From: Bacteroidaceae bacterium
GTDB taxonomy: Bacteria; Bacteroidota; Bacteroidia; Bacteroidales; Bacteroidaceae
Assembly: GCA_017547165.1 (NCBI GenBank)
Contig: JAFYQK010000012.1
Span: forward strand, 35,494 to 99,493
Length of the DNA: 64,000 nt
Direction of reading: 5' to 3'
Part shown: one piece after another, positions 47,522-59,110 of the stretch
Position numbering within the stretch: position 1 is the stretch's first letter
Layout: each line of letters starts with the position of its first letter
Notes under the pieces: generated by a model
Database searches by the model: none
Told to the model about the DNA's origin: nothing
What the model saw: the letters and a program-made list of their open reading frames with translations, nothing else
Made by a program: the position numbers and the translations under genes

Positions 47522-49525
47522 ATGAAGAAATTTATCTTCTCCATTGCCTTGCTCTCTTTGTCGACGGGTATGGCTTCTGCACAGGCAACAAGTAACGACA
47601 TCTTTGTTGTTCCTACAGCCAAGAGTGTCAAGGTTGGTAAAGGTGTTGCATCTGTCACATGTAAGGCCAACATTACAGTTAGTGACAAGAGTCTTGACTA
47701 TGCTGCTGGTTATCTGAAGAAGAGTCTGCACATTTTTGGCGCTCCTTTCCACGGTGAATCTGCAAGCATCAACCTTCAGATTGTTAAGAACAAGAAATTG
47801 GGTCAGGAAGGATATTTGCTTGACATCACTCCTGACAAGATTACTGTTTCTGGTCAAACTCCTCAGGCTGTTCTTTGGGGTATTCAGACTATATTGCAGA
47901 TGCAGGATGCACAGGATGTTAAGGGTAAGTTTGAATTGCCAATCTGTAAGGTGCAGGATGAACCGGATTATCGTATGCGTGGATTTATGATTGATGTGGC
48001 TCGTAAGTTCATTCCTATGGATTATCTTAAGAACCTTGTGCGCACAATGTCATATTATAAGATGAATATGCTGCAGGTTCACCTAAACGACAATGGTTTT
48101 AAGAAGTATTATCACAATAATTGGGACGAGACCTATGCTACCTTCCGTTTGGAGAGCGAGCGTTTTCCTGATTTAACAGCAAAGGATGGTCATTACACTA
48201 AGGCTGAATTTCGTGAGTTTGTAAAGGAATCGGCTAAATTGGGTGTTGAGGTTATTCCTGAGATTGACGTGCCAGCTCATTCTTTGGCATTCGCACATTT
48301 CCGTCCCTCGTTGTGTGCTCCTAAGTTTGGCGTTGACCACCTCGACCTTACAAATCCTGAGGTAATACCCTTCGTAGATAGTCTGTTTACAGAATATATG
48401 GAGGGTCCCGATCCTGTTTTTGCTGGTCCTCGCGTTCACGTTGGTACCGACGAATATAGCAATGCTGACAAACAGGTAGTTGAATTGTTCCGTGGTTTTA
48501 CCGATCATTTGATTCGTTTGGTAGAAAAGTATGGTTATCAGGCGAAGCTTTGGGGTTCGTTGACTCATGCCAAGGGTGAAACTCCCGTTAAGAGCGAGAA
48601 TGTCATTATGGATGTTTGGAATAATGGTTTTGCCAACCCCAAGGACATGAAGGAGTTAGGTTATCAGATGGTTAGTATACCAGACGGATATGTATATATA
48701 GTACCTGCTGCGGGTTACTATTACGATTATCTTAACGACCGTTTCTTGTATGAACGTTGGACTCCAGCACAGATTGGTGGTGTAAAGTTTGAGGAGAAAG
48801 ACCCTCAAATAGAAGGTGGTTGTTTTGCTGTATGGAACGATGTATGTGGTAATGGCATCAGTGTAGGCGATGTTCACCACAGAACATTCCCAGCTATGCA
48901 GGTAATGGCACAAAAGTGTTGGCATGCAGTAAACGATACAGTAAATTATCCTGTATGGGATGCTGGAAGAAAGCGCATTGGTGAAGGTCCTGGTGTGAAC
49001 GAATTAGGTAAGACAGAGGTTGATATACCTATTCTTAGAAGCAAGCAGGTTCTTCTGAATTGCAATAATGCATGTCATGCTCCTAAACACGAGCATAAGG
49101 GTAAGAAGGGGAATAATCCTCATGCCTACGTTAATCGTTATGCACAAATTGGTTATGACTATCAGGTAGATTTCGATATTACATGGGATAAAGAACGCAA
49201 GGGGGCTGTTTTAACAGAAAGTGCTCGTGCTAAATTCTATCTCTCCGACCCTATCAGCGGTATGCTTGGTTATAGCCGCGATGGTTATCTCTTTACCTTC
49301 AAGTATAGTGGTCGTCCTGGTGTAACAGAACATATTACAATTAAAGGAACAAATAAGAAGACTGAACTTTGGGTAAACGGTAAATTATTCGAGACTCTTG
49401 GCTACGACGAGCGTTTAGCTGCTGACAAACAACCCTATAACATTGTTCGTACCCTTGTCTTCCCATTGTGGAGAAGCGGTAAGTTTAACAGTGCTATCAC
49501 CAACTTTAAGGCAAAGAAAATATAA
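47522..49525 (+). CDS. Secreted GH20 beta-N-acetylhexosaminidase
   Basis: 667 residues. Signal peptide (about 1-20, ending MASA then QA). An N-terminal GH20b-like domain (about 25-145) precedes the catalytic barrel: MRGFMIDVARKFIP, MNMLQVHLNDNG, EVIPEIDVPAHS, and the catalytic pair Asp310-Glu311 in HVGTDEYS (HIGGDE is more usual). A C-terminal beta region (about 530-667) with VNGKLFETLG is lectin/sandwich-like. Releases terminal GlcNAc or GalNAc from glycans such as host mucin or wall fragments. Periplasmic or secreted; not a lipoprotein, unlike the second GH20 in this window. Confidence 0.9.
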   Translation: MKKFIFSIALLSLSTGMASAQATSNDIFVVPTAKSVKVGKGVASVTCKANITVSDKSLDYAAGYLKKSLHIFGAPFHGESASINLQIVKNKKLGQEGYLLDITPDKITVSGQTPQAVLWGIQTILQMQDAQDVKGKFELPICKVQDEPDYRMRGFMIDVARKFIPMDYLKNLVRTMSYYKMNMLQVHLNDNGFKKYYHNNWDETYATFRLESERFPDLTAKDGHYTKAEFREFVKESAKLGVEVIPEIDVPAHSLAFAHFRPSLCAPKFGVDHLDLTNPEVIPFVDSLFTEYMEGPDPVFAGPRVHVGTDEYSNADKQVVELFRGFTDHLIRLVEKYGYQAKLWGSLTHAKGETPVKSENVIMDVWNNGFANPKDMKELGYQMVSIPDGYVYIVPAAGYYYDYLNDRFLYERWTPAQIGGVKFEEKDPQIEGGCFAVWNDVCGNGISVGDVHHRTFPAMQVMAQKCWHAVNDTVNYPVWDAGRKRIGEGPGVNELGKTEVDIPILRSKQVLLNCNNACHAPKHEHKGKKGNNPHAYVNRYAQIGYDYQVDFDITWDKERKGAVLTESARAKFYLSDPISGMLGYSRDGYLFTFKYSGRPGVTEHITIKGTNKKTELWVNGKLFETLGYDERLAADKQPYNIVRTLVFPLWRSGKFNSAITNFKAKKI

Positions 49526-49538
49526 TAAAAAGTTTAAA

Positions 49539-49571
49539 TTAGCTAAAGCACACCATTTGTGCTTTGGCTAA
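49539..49571 (+). terminator. Hairpin after the first GH20 gene
   Basis: TTAGCTAAAGCAC (49539-49551) pairs with GTGCTTTGGCTAA (49559-49571), with one G-T wobble. No strong T tract. A second hairpin lies 15 nt further on. Confidence 0.55.
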
Positions 49572-49585
49572 TATCAGTTATTGTA

Positions 49586-49630
49586 AAGGGCTGACATTTC
49601 GTACGAGGTGTCAGCCCTTAATCTTTCTTA
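49586..49630 (+). terminator. Second hairpin after the first GH20 gene
   Basis: Perfect 11-bp stem AAGGGCTGACA (49586-49596) / TGTCAGCCCTT (49609-49619), followed by AATCTTTCTTAT. Probably the main stop for plus-strand transcripts. Confidence 0.75.
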
Positions 49631-49702
49631 TAAGAGGTGTTATGAAATTGTGCCAGACTGATATGGAATATAAGGTATTAGTTATATATATTAATAAGGT
49701 GT

Positions 49703-49735
49703 AAAAAAACGCTCGAGGCAATACCCCGAGCGTTT
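49703..49735 (-). terminator. Terminator of gapA
   Basis: AAACGCTCG (49707-49715) pairs with CGAGCGTTT (49727-49735). The minus strand continues in a seven-T run. It lies about 30 nt beyond the gapA stop. Confidence 0.9.
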
Positions 49736-49763
49736 AATATTATGAATTAAGTTAAATCTGGAA

Positions 49764-50786
<1,023 letters not shown>

Positions 50787-50972
50787 TTAAATTTAAATTG
50801 TTAAAAATGAAAATATGGTTTATAAACTCTATTCGTATATTTAATGAATATATAATGTGTCTATCCGCAATTGCAATGTTCTGCACTTTTACATGATATA
50901 ACTAATATCGTGAAAAGTATCACTATCAATGGGAAAAGTATTTTATTGTACATTTTTATCTTCATTCTTGCG

Positions 50973-50980
50973 CAAATTTA
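50973..50980 (-). promoter_or_regulatory. Putative -7 element of gapA with long leader
   Basis: Minus-strand TAAATTTG (TAnnTTTG). Initiation near 50966 would give a leader of roughly 190 nt. No closer canonical match was seen upstream of gapA. Confidence 0.45.
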
Positions 50981-51064
50981 CAAAATTCTTTTTAATTTCG
51001 CATGTGATTGAAGCAATAAAATTTAATGATACAAAATATTTAATCATCGTAAACTATTAAGCTT

Positions 51065-51508
51065 ATGGGAAAAAGTTCATTTTTTCAAGATTTTAAGTCC
51101 TTTGCAATGAAGGGTAATGTTGTAGACATGGCTGTGGGTGTTATCATTGGTGGTGCCTTCGGTAAAATTGTTACCAGCGTTGTTAATGATATCATCATGC
51201 CTCCTATCGGATGGCTTATTGGCGGCGTTAACTTCAAAGACCTTAAATATGAGTTGCCAATAAATCCTTTGAGTGTTCAGGAAGGTGTAGAAGCAGTACC
51301 AGTGACAATAAACTATGGTAACTTTTTGCAGACAACATTTGACTTTCTCATCATTGCATTTTGCATCTTCGTGATGATAAAAGTAATTACAAAGTTAACC
51401 GCTAAAAAGGAGGAACCCCAACCTGCTCCTGCACCAGCTCCCGAACCAGAGCCAACAGCAGAAGAGAAGTTGCTTACTGAGATTCGTGACTTGCTGAAGA
51501 ATAAGTAA
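51065..51508 (+). CDS. mscL: Large-conductance mechanosensitive channel
   Basis: Inner-membrane emergency valve against osmotic downshock. 147 residues: N-terminal amphipathic helix and TM1 ([24 protein letters not shown]), a periplasmic loop, TM2 ([20 protein letters not shown]), then a proline/glutamate-rich linker and a cytoplasmic helical bundle ([12 protein letters not shown]). The linker ([11 protein letters not shown]) is longer than in E. coli. Stand-alone gene with its own terminator. Confidence 0.96.
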   Translation: MGKSSFFQDFKSFAMKGNVVDMAVGVIIGGAFGKIVTSVVNDIIMPPIGWLIGGVNFKDLKYELPINPLSVQEGVEAVPVTINYGNFLQTTFDFLIIAFCIFVMIKVITKLTAKKEEPQPAPAPAPEPEPTAEEKLLTEIRDLLKNK

Positions 51509-51535
51509 ATCACACATACAAGCATACCTTTATTA

Positions 51536-51568
51536 GGAGGATTCCATACAAGTTGGAATCCTCCTTTT
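51536..51568 (+). terminator. Terminator of mscL
   Basis: Perfect 10-bp stem GGAGGATTCC (51536-51545) / GGAATCCTCC (51555-51564) followed by TTTTCTTAT. Confidence 0.9.
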
Positions 51569-51740
51569 CTTATATACATAAGGAGAAACACACTCCCCAA
51601 TCTCTTCTATGCCAAACACTTCACCGTGATCTCCATAGTCATAAAATACTCCCCTGATGCCGTTGTGGCAACAGAGGAGTATGATTCTCTACCCTACACC
51701 TTATGGATGAAGAGATAAGGTGTATGAGGGATATGCTATC

Positions 51741-54065
51741 CTAGTTTACAGTGATCTCGTCCAGGAATACGAATGAGGGATGTCCTTTGCCACCGTGCCA
51801 TTCTGGCAATGAATGTTCGGGCTGAACATATACCTTGATATATTTGGCAGAAACGGTATCAAAAGTAAGTGTATGGTTATATATCTGGTTAGGATTTTCG
51901 AGAGTCATAACAGGATACTCTTCGGATGCAACTTCTGTAAAATTTGTTCCGTCTTCTGATATGTAAACAGAAAAACGACGTGCATCAAAAACCCAATCGC
52001 CTTTTTCTACGAGGGTAGAGATACTTACTGAACTAACCTCGGTTGGTTCTTTCATATCAATGACAGCCTCCATATCATTACGGTAAAATGCAATCCAACG
52101 ACCGGTTTTATAGTTGTGTGTTCCCTTTATTCCGTCCAGTAAAGTATTTGCACCATCAAAAGCATACTGACTGTTTATGGGCTGAAGCATAGTTATAGGT
52201 TTGAAGCTTGCTTTGTGTACCTTTACTTCTTCTTGATATAAACGTGTATTACCACTTGTACGAATTCCTATTGCCTTAATAATACAAGACTCTGTAATTT
52301 TAAGAGTATCGGTGTAACGTGGTGATTGCGAGGTTGGGTCGCTGCCATCTAATGTATAGTGTATAGGACTGTTATCAATCGTTTTGAAAGAAACTTTAAG
52401 CGCACCTTCGTCGGTATCGGGTGTTAGCTTTGCTGTTATATCAAATACATGTGTGGCGTAATTATACTTTTTAATGTCATAAATACCAACCAATTGAGGT
52501 AGTCTTTCAAGGAAATTTTCATAATCCTTAAGTTCTGCCCTACTCCACTGCACCTCGCTGAGTGCTGCCATACGGGGAAGCAGCATATATTCAACATGAC
52601 TGTATGTGTGAACGTATTCTGTCCATAGATTAGCCTGTATACCAATGATATGTTTCTGCTGCTGTGGAGTTAAAGCAGACAGGTTGGGATTAAAACTGTA
52701 CACCTTCTCTACGGGTACATATCCACCTATTGCCAATGGTTCGTCGGCAACATCCTTTGTTTGGTAATAGTCAAAATAGAAATACGAAGTTGGTGCTAAA
52801 ATAGCATCGTGGTTCTGACGAGCAGATTCTATAGCATGGTTCTCACCACGCCATGCCATTACTGTTGCATTGGGAGCCAGACCGCCTTCGAGGATTTCGT
52901 CCCATCCAATTATTTGACGTCCTTTGCTATTTAAGAATTTCTCTGCATAGCTGATGAAGAAACTCTGAAGATATTCTTCTGCAGTATGTTTATCATCGCC
53001 TTTAATACCAAGACTCTTGATACGTTTTTGACATTTGGGACATGATTTCCAGCGAGTTTTGGGACATTCATCACCGCCAATGTGAATGTATTCTGATGGG
53101 AAAATCTCGACAATCTCAGTCAAGACGTCTTCAATAAAACGCAATGTCTCATCATTGCCTGCACACAAGACTTCATCAGAAACGCCCCACATAGTCCAAA
53201 CATCATACGGACCTCCAGTACATCCCAATTCAGGATAAGCATGTAATGCACCCATCATATGACCAGGCATATCAATTTCGGGAATAACTGTTATGTAACG
53301 CTCTGCTGCATACTTCACTATTTCCTTCGCTTCTTCCTGTGTATAGAATCCACCATAAGGGATGCCATCGTATTTACCTGAATTACGACCAATAACGGTT
53401 TCCTTACGCATAGAACCTTTTTCGGTTAGGAGTGGACGACTCTTAATCTCTATGCGCCACCCCTGATCTTCTGAAAGATGCCAATGAAATCTGTTGATGT
53501 TATGCAGAGCAAGCATATCGATATATCGTTTCAGCGAATCGACGGAAAAGAAATGGCGCGATACGTCAAGCATTGTGCCACGATAGCCGAAACGGGGAGC
53601 GTCGTTTATTTCTACTGCTGGCAACAGTACCTGGTCTGTATTTGCATTGGAAATAGATTTTCTTAAAGTCTGGATACCATAGAATACGCCAGCTTCAGAG
53701 TTACCGGAAATAATAACCTGTTTTGAATTGACATGAATTTTATAGCCTTCAGGATTACCTTCATTGTCAGACAATTGTAGTATAATACCATTGTTACCGC
53801 ATGAGGATGTGGGGTTTAATGTTATACCTGTCTGTTCCTTTATATATTCTGCGAGAAATTCAGCATTTCTCTTCATCATTGGTTTCTCTTCTGGATAGTA
53901 TATGTTCACACCGTCAGAGAGTACAAACCCGTCCTGAGATCTTAAAGCTATCTCAGAAGGTAATGGTATAACATTATAATCAGCCTCCTTGATATTATCT
54001 GTGCAAGATATAAATAATCCGGCAACTGCGAATGAAAGTGCGCATTTCAAGAAAATTTTCTTCAT
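51741..54065 (-). CDS. GH20 beta-N-acetylhexosaminidase lipoprotein with C-terminal accessory domains
   Basis: 774 residues. Lipobox FISC (Cys21). GH20b domain (about 28-155), catalytic barrel (about 158-510) with GYRGTMLDVSRHF, NRFHWHLSEDQGW, PEIDMPGHM and the catalytic pair Asp332-Glu333 in HIGGDE, then ANLWTEYVHT. Beyond it are a chitobiase-type C-terminal domain (about 555-620, HYTLDGSDPTSQSP) and an F5/8-type discoidin-like domain (about 640-774, binding-type WIAFYRNDMEAVIDM). Cleaves terminal hexosamine from glycans at the cell surface or in the periplasm. Full-length and typical of Bacteroidetes. Confidence 0.93.
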   Translation of the reverse strand: MKKIFLKCALSFAVAGLFISCTDNIKEADYNVIPLPSEIALRSQDGFVLSDGVNIYYPEEKPMMKRNAEFLAEYIKEQTGITLNPTSSCGNNGIILQLSDNEGNPEGYKIHVNSKQVIISGNSEAGVFYGIQTLRKSISNANTDQVLLPAVEINDAPRFGYRGTMLDVSRHFFSVDSLKRYIDMLALHNINRFHWHLSEDQGWRIEIKSRPLLTEKGSMRKETVIGRNSGKYDGIPYGGFYTQEEAKEIVKYAAERYITVIPEIDMPGHMMGALHAYPELGCTGGPYDVWTMWGVSDEVLCAGNDETLRFIEDVLTEIVEIFPSEYIHIGGDECPKTRWKSCPKCQKRIKSLGIKGDDKHTAEEYLQSFFISYAEKFLNSKGRQIIGWDEILEGGLAPNATVMAWRGENHAIESARQNHDAILAPTSYFYFDYYQTKDVADEPLAIGGYVPVEKVYSFNPNLSALTPQQQKHIIGIQANLWTEYVHTYSHVEYMLLPRMAALSEVQWSRAELKDYENFLERLPQLVGIYDIKKYNYATHVFDITAKLTPDTDEGALKVSFKTIDNSPIHYTLDGSDPTSQSPRYTDTLKITESCIIKAIGIRTSGNTRLYQEEVKVHKASFKPITMLQPINSQYAFDGANTLLDGIKGTHNYKTGRWIAFYRNDMEAVIDMKEPTEVSSVSISTLVEKGDWVFDARRFSVYISEDGTNFTEVASEEYPVMTLENPNQIYNHTLTFDTVSAKYIKVYVQPEHSLPEWHGGKGHPSFVFLDEITVN

Positions 54066-54181
54066 AATAGATTTAGGGTATAATTGGTTATTGCATCGTA
54101 AATTTACAATTTTTAAAACAATAAAACAAAATTTTTAATATAGTATCTGTGCTATTTTATTGTTTATCTGAAAAAAAGAAT

Positions 54182-54223
54182 AAAACAAAGGGCAAACACC
54201 CGTTAAAGAGTGAATGCCCTTTG
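54182..54223 (-). terminator. Terminator of the glycogen operon
   Basis: CAAAGGGCA (54186-54194) pairs with TGCCCTTTG (54215-54223). The minus strand continues TTTTATTC. It lies 25 nt beyond the phosphorylase stop. Confidence 0.8.
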
Positions 54224-54247
54224 CTTAATTATAACTTTAATCTATTT

Positions 54248-56809
54248 TTAGAACCAAGTTACATAGCAGAAGTCCTGACGGTGAGGCAAGTTCTCGTTCT
54301 TGGGGAACATACGCATAGCAGACTTGTAGCTGCCAGCGTTGTCAAGAACGTGAGTACCTTCGAATGTGAACTCGTTGCCGTTCTGAGCAACCATCTTCAT
54401 GGGCTCAACGCTGTAGATGCTCTCTACGCCATCCTTATCGGTGTGTACGGTAACGATTTCTACGCCTACTGCATCGTTCAAGCCAGCCTCGTCGAGAACA
54501 ACCTTAACGTTGTACTCCTTACCGGCCTCAACCTGACCGTTCATCAGAGCCTCACAAGCATCAACCTTAACAACCTTGATGTCGTTCCACTTGGTAGCTA
54601 CCTCTTCCTTCCATGCAGCGATCTCCTTAGCCAACTTGTTGTCGTTAGCACGAAGAGCATTGCCACGGTCGCGAAGCTTGTTGTAGAAACGGCTATAGTA
54701 GTCATCCAACTGACGCTTCATAGTATAATGAGGAGCGATAGTAGCGATAGAGTTCTTGATAACCTTCACCCAACCTGTGCTGTAACCCTTAGCGTTGCGA
54801 GCATAGTAGAGAGGCATAATCTCGTTCTCAAGCAAGCTGTAGATAGTAGCTGCATCGAGCTGGTCCTGATGAGCCTGGTTCTGGTATGTACGCTTCTCGG
54901 TAAGAGCCCAACCAGCACCCTCGCGGTAACCCTCAAGCCACCAACCGTCAAGTACTGACAGGTTAACAACACCGTTCATCAAAGCCTTCTCACCAGATGT
55001 ACCACTTGCCTCGAGAGGACGGGTAGGAGTATTCATCCAGATATCAACACCAGAAATCAAGCGGCGAGCCAACTGCATGTCGTAGTTCTCAAGGAAGATA
55101 ATCTTGCCTAAGAACTGAGGCATCTGGCTGATCTCATAAATACGCTTGATCAAGCCCTGACCTGCACCATCAGCGGGGTGAGCCTTACCAGTGTAAAGGA
55201 ACTGTACGGGATAGTTGGGGTTGTTAACGATCTTCTCAAGACGCTCCAAGTCGGTGAACAACAAGTGTGCACGCTTGTAGGTAGCGAAACGACGACCGAA
55301 ACCAATCAACAATGCGTTGGGGTTAATCTTGTCCATCAAGCTAACAACGCGAGAAGGATCACCCTGGTTCTTCAACCAGCTATCGCGGAACTGCTCACGG
55401 ATGTAGTTAACCAACTTGGTCTTCAACTCCATACGGGTCTTCCAAACCTCGTCGTCGCTAACATTGTAGATACCGTGCCAGATCTCCTCGTTGCTCTGGT
55501 CAGCCAAGTGGTTGGCATCGAAGTGCTTAGCATAGAGCTTGCGCCATTCGTTTGCACACCATGTGGGGAAGTGAACACCATTAGTAACATAACCAACGTG
55601 GCTCTCCTCGGGATAGTAACCGTTCCAGATACCAGCGAACATCTTCTTACTAACCTCACCATGCAACCAGCTTACGCCGTTAACCTCCTGACAGGTGTTG
55701 CAAGCGAAGGTAGACATACAGAAACGCTCACCCTTATCCTCAGGATTCATACGACCCATGCCGATGAACTCATCCCAGGATATGCCAAGAAGCTGGGGAT
55801 AACCGCTCATGTACTTAGAGAACAACTGCTCGTCGAAATAGTCGTGACCAGCAGGTACGGGAGTGTGAACAGTGTAAAGAGAACTTACGCGAACCAACTC
55901 GAGGGCCTCTGTGAAGCTGAAACCGTCCTTAACGTAGTCAACCAAACGCTGAACATTGCACAATGCAGCGTGACCTTCATTACAGTGGTAAACATCCTTG
56001 GTGATGCCGAGTTGCTTTAGCAACAATACGCCACCGATACCGAGCAGAATCTCCTGCTTCAAACGGTTCTCCCAGTTACCACCATAAAGAGCGTGGGTGA
56101 TGGGACGGTCGAACTCGCTGTTCATCTCGTTGTCGGTATCAAGCAAATAGAGCTTAACACGACCAACGTTTACGCGCCATACGTAAGCGTGAACATAATA
56201 GTTCATGTAAGGTACGTCAACTACCATGGGAGTGCCATCAGCGTTCATCTGCTGCTCAATGGGGAGAGAACCGAAGTTCTGTGCCTCATAGTTAGCAACC
56301 TGCTGACCATCCATGCTCAGAGTCTGAGTGAAGTAGCCATAACGATACAAGAAACCAACAGCACACATATCTACGTTGCTGTCAGAAGCTTCCTTGATGT
56401 AGTCACCTGCCAAGATACCAAGACCACCAGAGTAAATCTTCAATACCTGGTTCAAACCATACTCCATGCAAAGGTATGCAACAGAAGCGCGGTTCTTGTC
56501 GGGTTCAACATCCATGTACTGACGGAACTGTGCGTACACGTCGTTCATCTTCTTCACGATAGCCTTGTCCTGAGCCAACTCCTCCATCTTCTCGTGAGAA
56601 AGACGCTCCAACAGGAGAACGGGGTTCTGACCGCATTCTGCATACAACTTGGGATCCAAGCTGGTGAACAGGCTGCGAGCATCGTGATTCCAAGCCCACC
56701 ACATATTGTGTGCGAGCTCATTCAACTTCTCCAATTCAGCGGGGATGCTGCTCTTTGCAGAGACGCTTCTCCAAGCTGCTGCATTGGCGTTGCTTGCTTT
56801 AATTCTCAT
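54248..56809 (-). CDS. glgP: Alpha-glucan (glycogen) phosphorylase
   Basis: PLP-dependent GT35 enzyme that releases glucose 1-phosphate from glycogen. 853 residues. It starts with a region typical of the short bacterial/archaeal-type phosphorylases ([20 protein letters not shown]), followed by [21 protein letters not shown] (split at G), [33 protein letters not shown] and the PLP-lysine region [14 protein letters not shown] near residue 600. The C-terminal ~120 residues form an extra beta-rich domain. Second gene of the glycogen operon, 60 nt after the synthase. Strong C-ending codon preference. Confidence 0.94.
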   Translation of the reverse strand: MRIKASNANAAAWRSVSAKSSIPAELEKLNELAHNMWWAWNHDARSLFTSLDPKLYAECGQNPVLLLERLSHEKMEELAQDKAIVKKMNDVYAQFRQYMDVEPDKNRASVAYLCMEYGLNQVLKIYSGGLGILAGDYIKEASDSNVDMCAVGFLYRYGYFTQTLSMDGQQVANYEAQNFGSLPIEQQMNADGTPMVVDVPYMNYYVHAYVWRVNVGRVKLYLLDTDNEMNSEFDRPITHALYGGNWENRLKQEILLGIGGVLLLKQLGITKDVYHCNEGHAALCNVQRLVDYVKDGFSFTEALELVRVSSLYTVHTPVPAGHDYFDEQLFSKYMSGYPQLLGISWDEFIGMGRMNPEDKGERFCMSTFACNTCQEVNGVSWLHGEVSKKMFAGIWNGYYPEESHVGYVTNGVHFPTWCANEWRKLYAKHFDANHLADQSNEEIWHGIYNVSDDEVWKTRMELKTKLVNYIREQFRDSWLKNQGDPSRVVSLMDKINPNALLIGFGRRFATYKRAHLLFTDLERLEKIVNNPNYPVQFLYTGKAHPADGAGQGLIKRIYEISQMPQFLGKIIFLENYDMQLARRLISGVDIWMNTPTRPLEASGTSGEKALMNGVVNLSVLDGWWLEGYREGAGWALTEKRTYQNQAHQDQLDAATIYSLLENEIMPLYYARNAKGYSTGWVKVIKNSIATIAPHYTMKRQLDDYYSRFYNKLRDRGNALRANDNKLAKEIAAWKEEVATKWNDIKVVKVDACEALMNGQVEAGKEYNVKVVLDEAGLNDAVGVEIVTVHTDKDGVESIYSVEPMKMVAQNGNEFTFEGTHVLDNAGSYKSAMRMFPKNENLPHRQDFCYVTWF

Positions 56810-56869
56810 AATTATTATTATTAATTTGTTATTATTGTATTTTTCGTTGATATAGAATTGAAAGGTGGT

Positions 56870-58537
56870 TTATTTCGATGCGACACGAATGTCACGATTT
56901 TTCAATGCAATATCATAAGCTTCATAGTAATACTTGATGAAGTGTTTCCACAAAGCCTTGTCTGAAAGTTTTTTAGCCTTCTTGCGAACATCTTCAACGT
57001 CCTTGTCCGAAAGCTGTGAGAATGCTGAAACAGTTTCTTTAATGCGATCTGCAACCTCACTGTAATTATAGTCGGTACGACGAATAACCTCTACACCATC
57101 CATGATGTTTGAATCACCGCCCTTAACACTGTTGGCCCACATACCGAAACCGGCAAGAGTTGTGGTTACACAGGGTACATGGAAAGCAACACTTTCAAGA
57201 GGAGTGTATCCCCAAGGTTCATAGTATGAGGGATAAACGCTGAGGTCCTTGCCAATGATGGCATCGTAATATGGAATGTTGATGATACCATCCTTGCCAT
57301 CAAGATAACAAGGTATGAAAATAAGTTTAACCTTATCCTCGGGACGATTCCACATGTCGTTATATTTCATCATACCAGTTACATTGTCATGCGACATATC
57401 ATGTAGCCAGTGTGTGATTACGGGGCACTCAAGGGGGGTATTGAATTTCTCACCGCTCTTGATACGCTCTATCAAATCCTCGCGAGGTTCGCCAACCCAT
57501 GCAGGTACTTCTACCATAGCAAGTACGGGTTTATTCAATTCCTTATCGCGACCAAGACGGTTCATGGCTTCGATAAATACATCAATACCCTTGTTGCGGA
57601 ACTCATAACGACCACTTGTGCCGATGATGAGGGTATCCTCGGGGAACTCGCAACCAGTAAGGCAGTTTGCAATCTGCAAGAGTTTTTCGCGGGCTATCTT
57701 ACGCTTGCGCTTGAACTCTGCTGCTTTAGGCACGAAGTCTGCTTCAAAACCATTAGGAAGAATTGTATGACATTTCTTGTCCATCAATTCCTCACATTCC
57801 ATGCCAGTAACCTCACTAACTGTTGTAAAGCAATCAACGCGGTGAGCAGTTTCGCGTTCAAGGCTGTGCTTCGCTTCTACATTCAGTTCCTTTGACATCT
57901 GGACACCGTTGTATGCCCAAAGATAGTCATAAAGAGGCTTGTTGTTGCCTGCTATGCTACGACCTATGGTAGTTGCATGTGTGGTGAAAATGGTTGCTAT
58001 TTCGGGAACATGTTGCTGAACGTACATTGCACCGAGACATGTCATCCATTCGTGAGCTTGATAAACAACATTCTTGCAAGTCTTTGCCAATGTATGACGG
58101 TAGAAGCTCTCAACAACAAGACCAGCAGCATATGAGAACATGTTTGCCTCGTCATAATCGCCATAACCATTCATGCTATCAACCTTTGCATACTCCCAAA
58201 GGTTACCATACAATTGGTCACGCTTCTCAAAATATTTCTGAAACTCTACAAGAATCACACAAGGTTGTCCTGGAATATTCCAACGTCCGGTACGTACTTC
58301 CAAACCTTCCTTACGTGCTTTGGTTGCCCAAGCCTTCCATAACTTCTTGTCTTCAATAAACAAAGGATTTTCTTTTCCTTGCCAAAAATCAGGACCAATA
58401 AAAATAACCTTATCAGTCATCGCATCCTGTAAAGTCTTGGCGCGAGTAGAAAGAACGGTATATATACCACCGACTTTATTGCAAACCTCCCAACTTGACT
58501 CAAAAATAAAGTCAGGAGCAAGCTTAGTAGTTGTCAT
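56870..58537 (-). CDS. Glycogen synthase of the eukaryotic (GT3) type
   Basis: Transfers glucose from a nucleotide sugar to growing glycogen. 555 residues with the GT3 hallmark ESSWEVCNKVGGIYTVLSTRA near residues 13-33, in two overlapping pieces ESSWEVCNKVGG and GGIYTVLSTRA. Also HEWMTCLGAMY, TTHATTIGRSIAG, LPNGFEADF and the C-terminal acid/base region PSYYEPWGYTPLESVAF. GT3 enzymes are typical of animals and fungi and of Bacteroidetes, whereas most bacteria use GT5 GlgA. It starts a two-gene operon with glgP behind a canonical promoter. Confidence 0.92.
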   Translation of the reverse strand: MTTTKLAPDFIFESSWEVCNKVGGIYTVLSTRAKTLQDAMTDKVIFIGPDFWQGKENPLFIEDKKLWKAWATKARKEGLEVRTGRWNIPGQPCVILVEFQKYFEKRDQLYGNLWEYAKVDSMNGYGDYDEANMFSYAAGLVVESFYRHTLAKTCKNVVYQAHEWMTCLGAMYVQQHVPEIATIFTTHATTIGRSIAGNNKPLYDYLWAYNGVQMSKELNVEAKHSLERETAHRVDCFTTVSEVTGMECEELMDKKCHTILPNGFEADFVPKAAEFKRKRKIAREKLLQIANCLTGCEFPEDTLIIGTSGRYEFRNKGIDVFIEAMNRLGRDKELNKPVLAMVEVPAWVGEPREDLIERIKSGEKFNTPLECPVITHWLHDMSHDNVTGMMKYNDMWNRPEDKVKLIFIPCYLDGKDGIINIPYYDAIIGKDLSVYPSYYEPWGYTPLESVAFHVPCVTTTLAGFGMWANSVKGGDSNIMDGVEVIRRTDYNYSEVADRIKETVSAFSQLSDKDVEDVRKKAKKLSDKALWKHFIKYYYEAYDIALKNRDIRVASK

Positions 58538-58578
58538 TTTGATAGATTTTCTATATAAAAATTACCTTAAACTGTGTG

Positions 58579-58610
58579 CAAAGATACAATTATTTATTTT
58601 AATATACAAA
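58579..58610 (-). promoter_or_regulatory. Promoter of the glycogen operon
   Basis: Minus-strand TTTG (plus 58607-58610), 20 nt spacer, TATCTTTG (plus 58579-58586), 42 nt upstream of the synthase start. A perfect Bacteroidetes promoter. Confidence 0.85.
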
Positions 58611-58648
58611 TATCATTATCAAAATATCACAATATCGCACATTTATAC

Positions 58649-58656
58649 TAACTTTG
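58649..58656 (+). promoter_or_regulatory. -7 element of the small secreted protein gene
   Basis: TAACTTTG (TAnnTTTG), 41 nt upstream of the start at 58697. Divergent from the glycogen promoter. Confidence 0.6.
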
Positions 58657-58696
58657 TGTACACCGAATTTTAGTGACATAAAAGCACGTCCTGATC

Positions 58697-59104
58697 ATGA
58701 AAAAGACATTATTGTTATACTTTTTATTGGCAAATAGTATTGTTGCGGCTCAAAAACCATGGAAAGTTCACCTTATTGAACGAGAGAGGAAAATCATGCT
58801 TAACATCGACCTGCATGAAGAATCAATCATGGTGCCTGGTATGGAAATGTTTGGACCATTAAACGGTTATTTTGGTGGTGGCGAAATTTACGGCACATGG
58901 GTAGTAACATCTTTTAAAATAGAGGAAGACAAGGCTAAAATGCGCTTGTCTAACGATTTTGGAAGCGAAACACAGGAAGCGGAATTGCTGCAAACGTCCG
59001 ACAGTACCTTCACTTTAAAATTGACAGGCAATGTTGTTATAAAAAAGGTAAATGGACGCAAACTACAGAAGATTGCGCCCATCATCAATATGAAAAAGAA
59101 ATAA
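58697..59104 (+). CDS. Small secreted protein of unknown function
   Basis: 135 residues with a signal peptide (MKKTLLLYFLLANSIVAA, then QKPW). The mature part (about 117 residues) looks like a small beta barrel: alternating hydrophobic strands such as KVHLIERERKIMLNIDL, GTWVVTSFKIEEDKAKMRL and DSTFTLKLTGNVVIKKV. I do not recognise the family. It has its own -7 element and converges on the exchanger gene with only 6 nt between stops, with no terminator visible in that gap. Confidence 0.75.
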   Translation: MKKTLLLYFLLANSIVAAQKPWKVHLIERERKIMLNIDLHEESIMVPGMEMFGPLNGYFGGGEIYGTWVVTSFKIEEDKAKMRLSNDFGSETQEAELLQTSDSTFTLKLTGNVVIKKVNGRKLQKIAPIINMKKK

Positions 59105-59110
59105 ATTATC

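Noticed and set aside
54149-56824. Long plus-strand frames (up to 280 codons) opposite glgP.
   Set aside because: They are antisense to a complete phosphorylase gene with strong codon bias and resemble no family.
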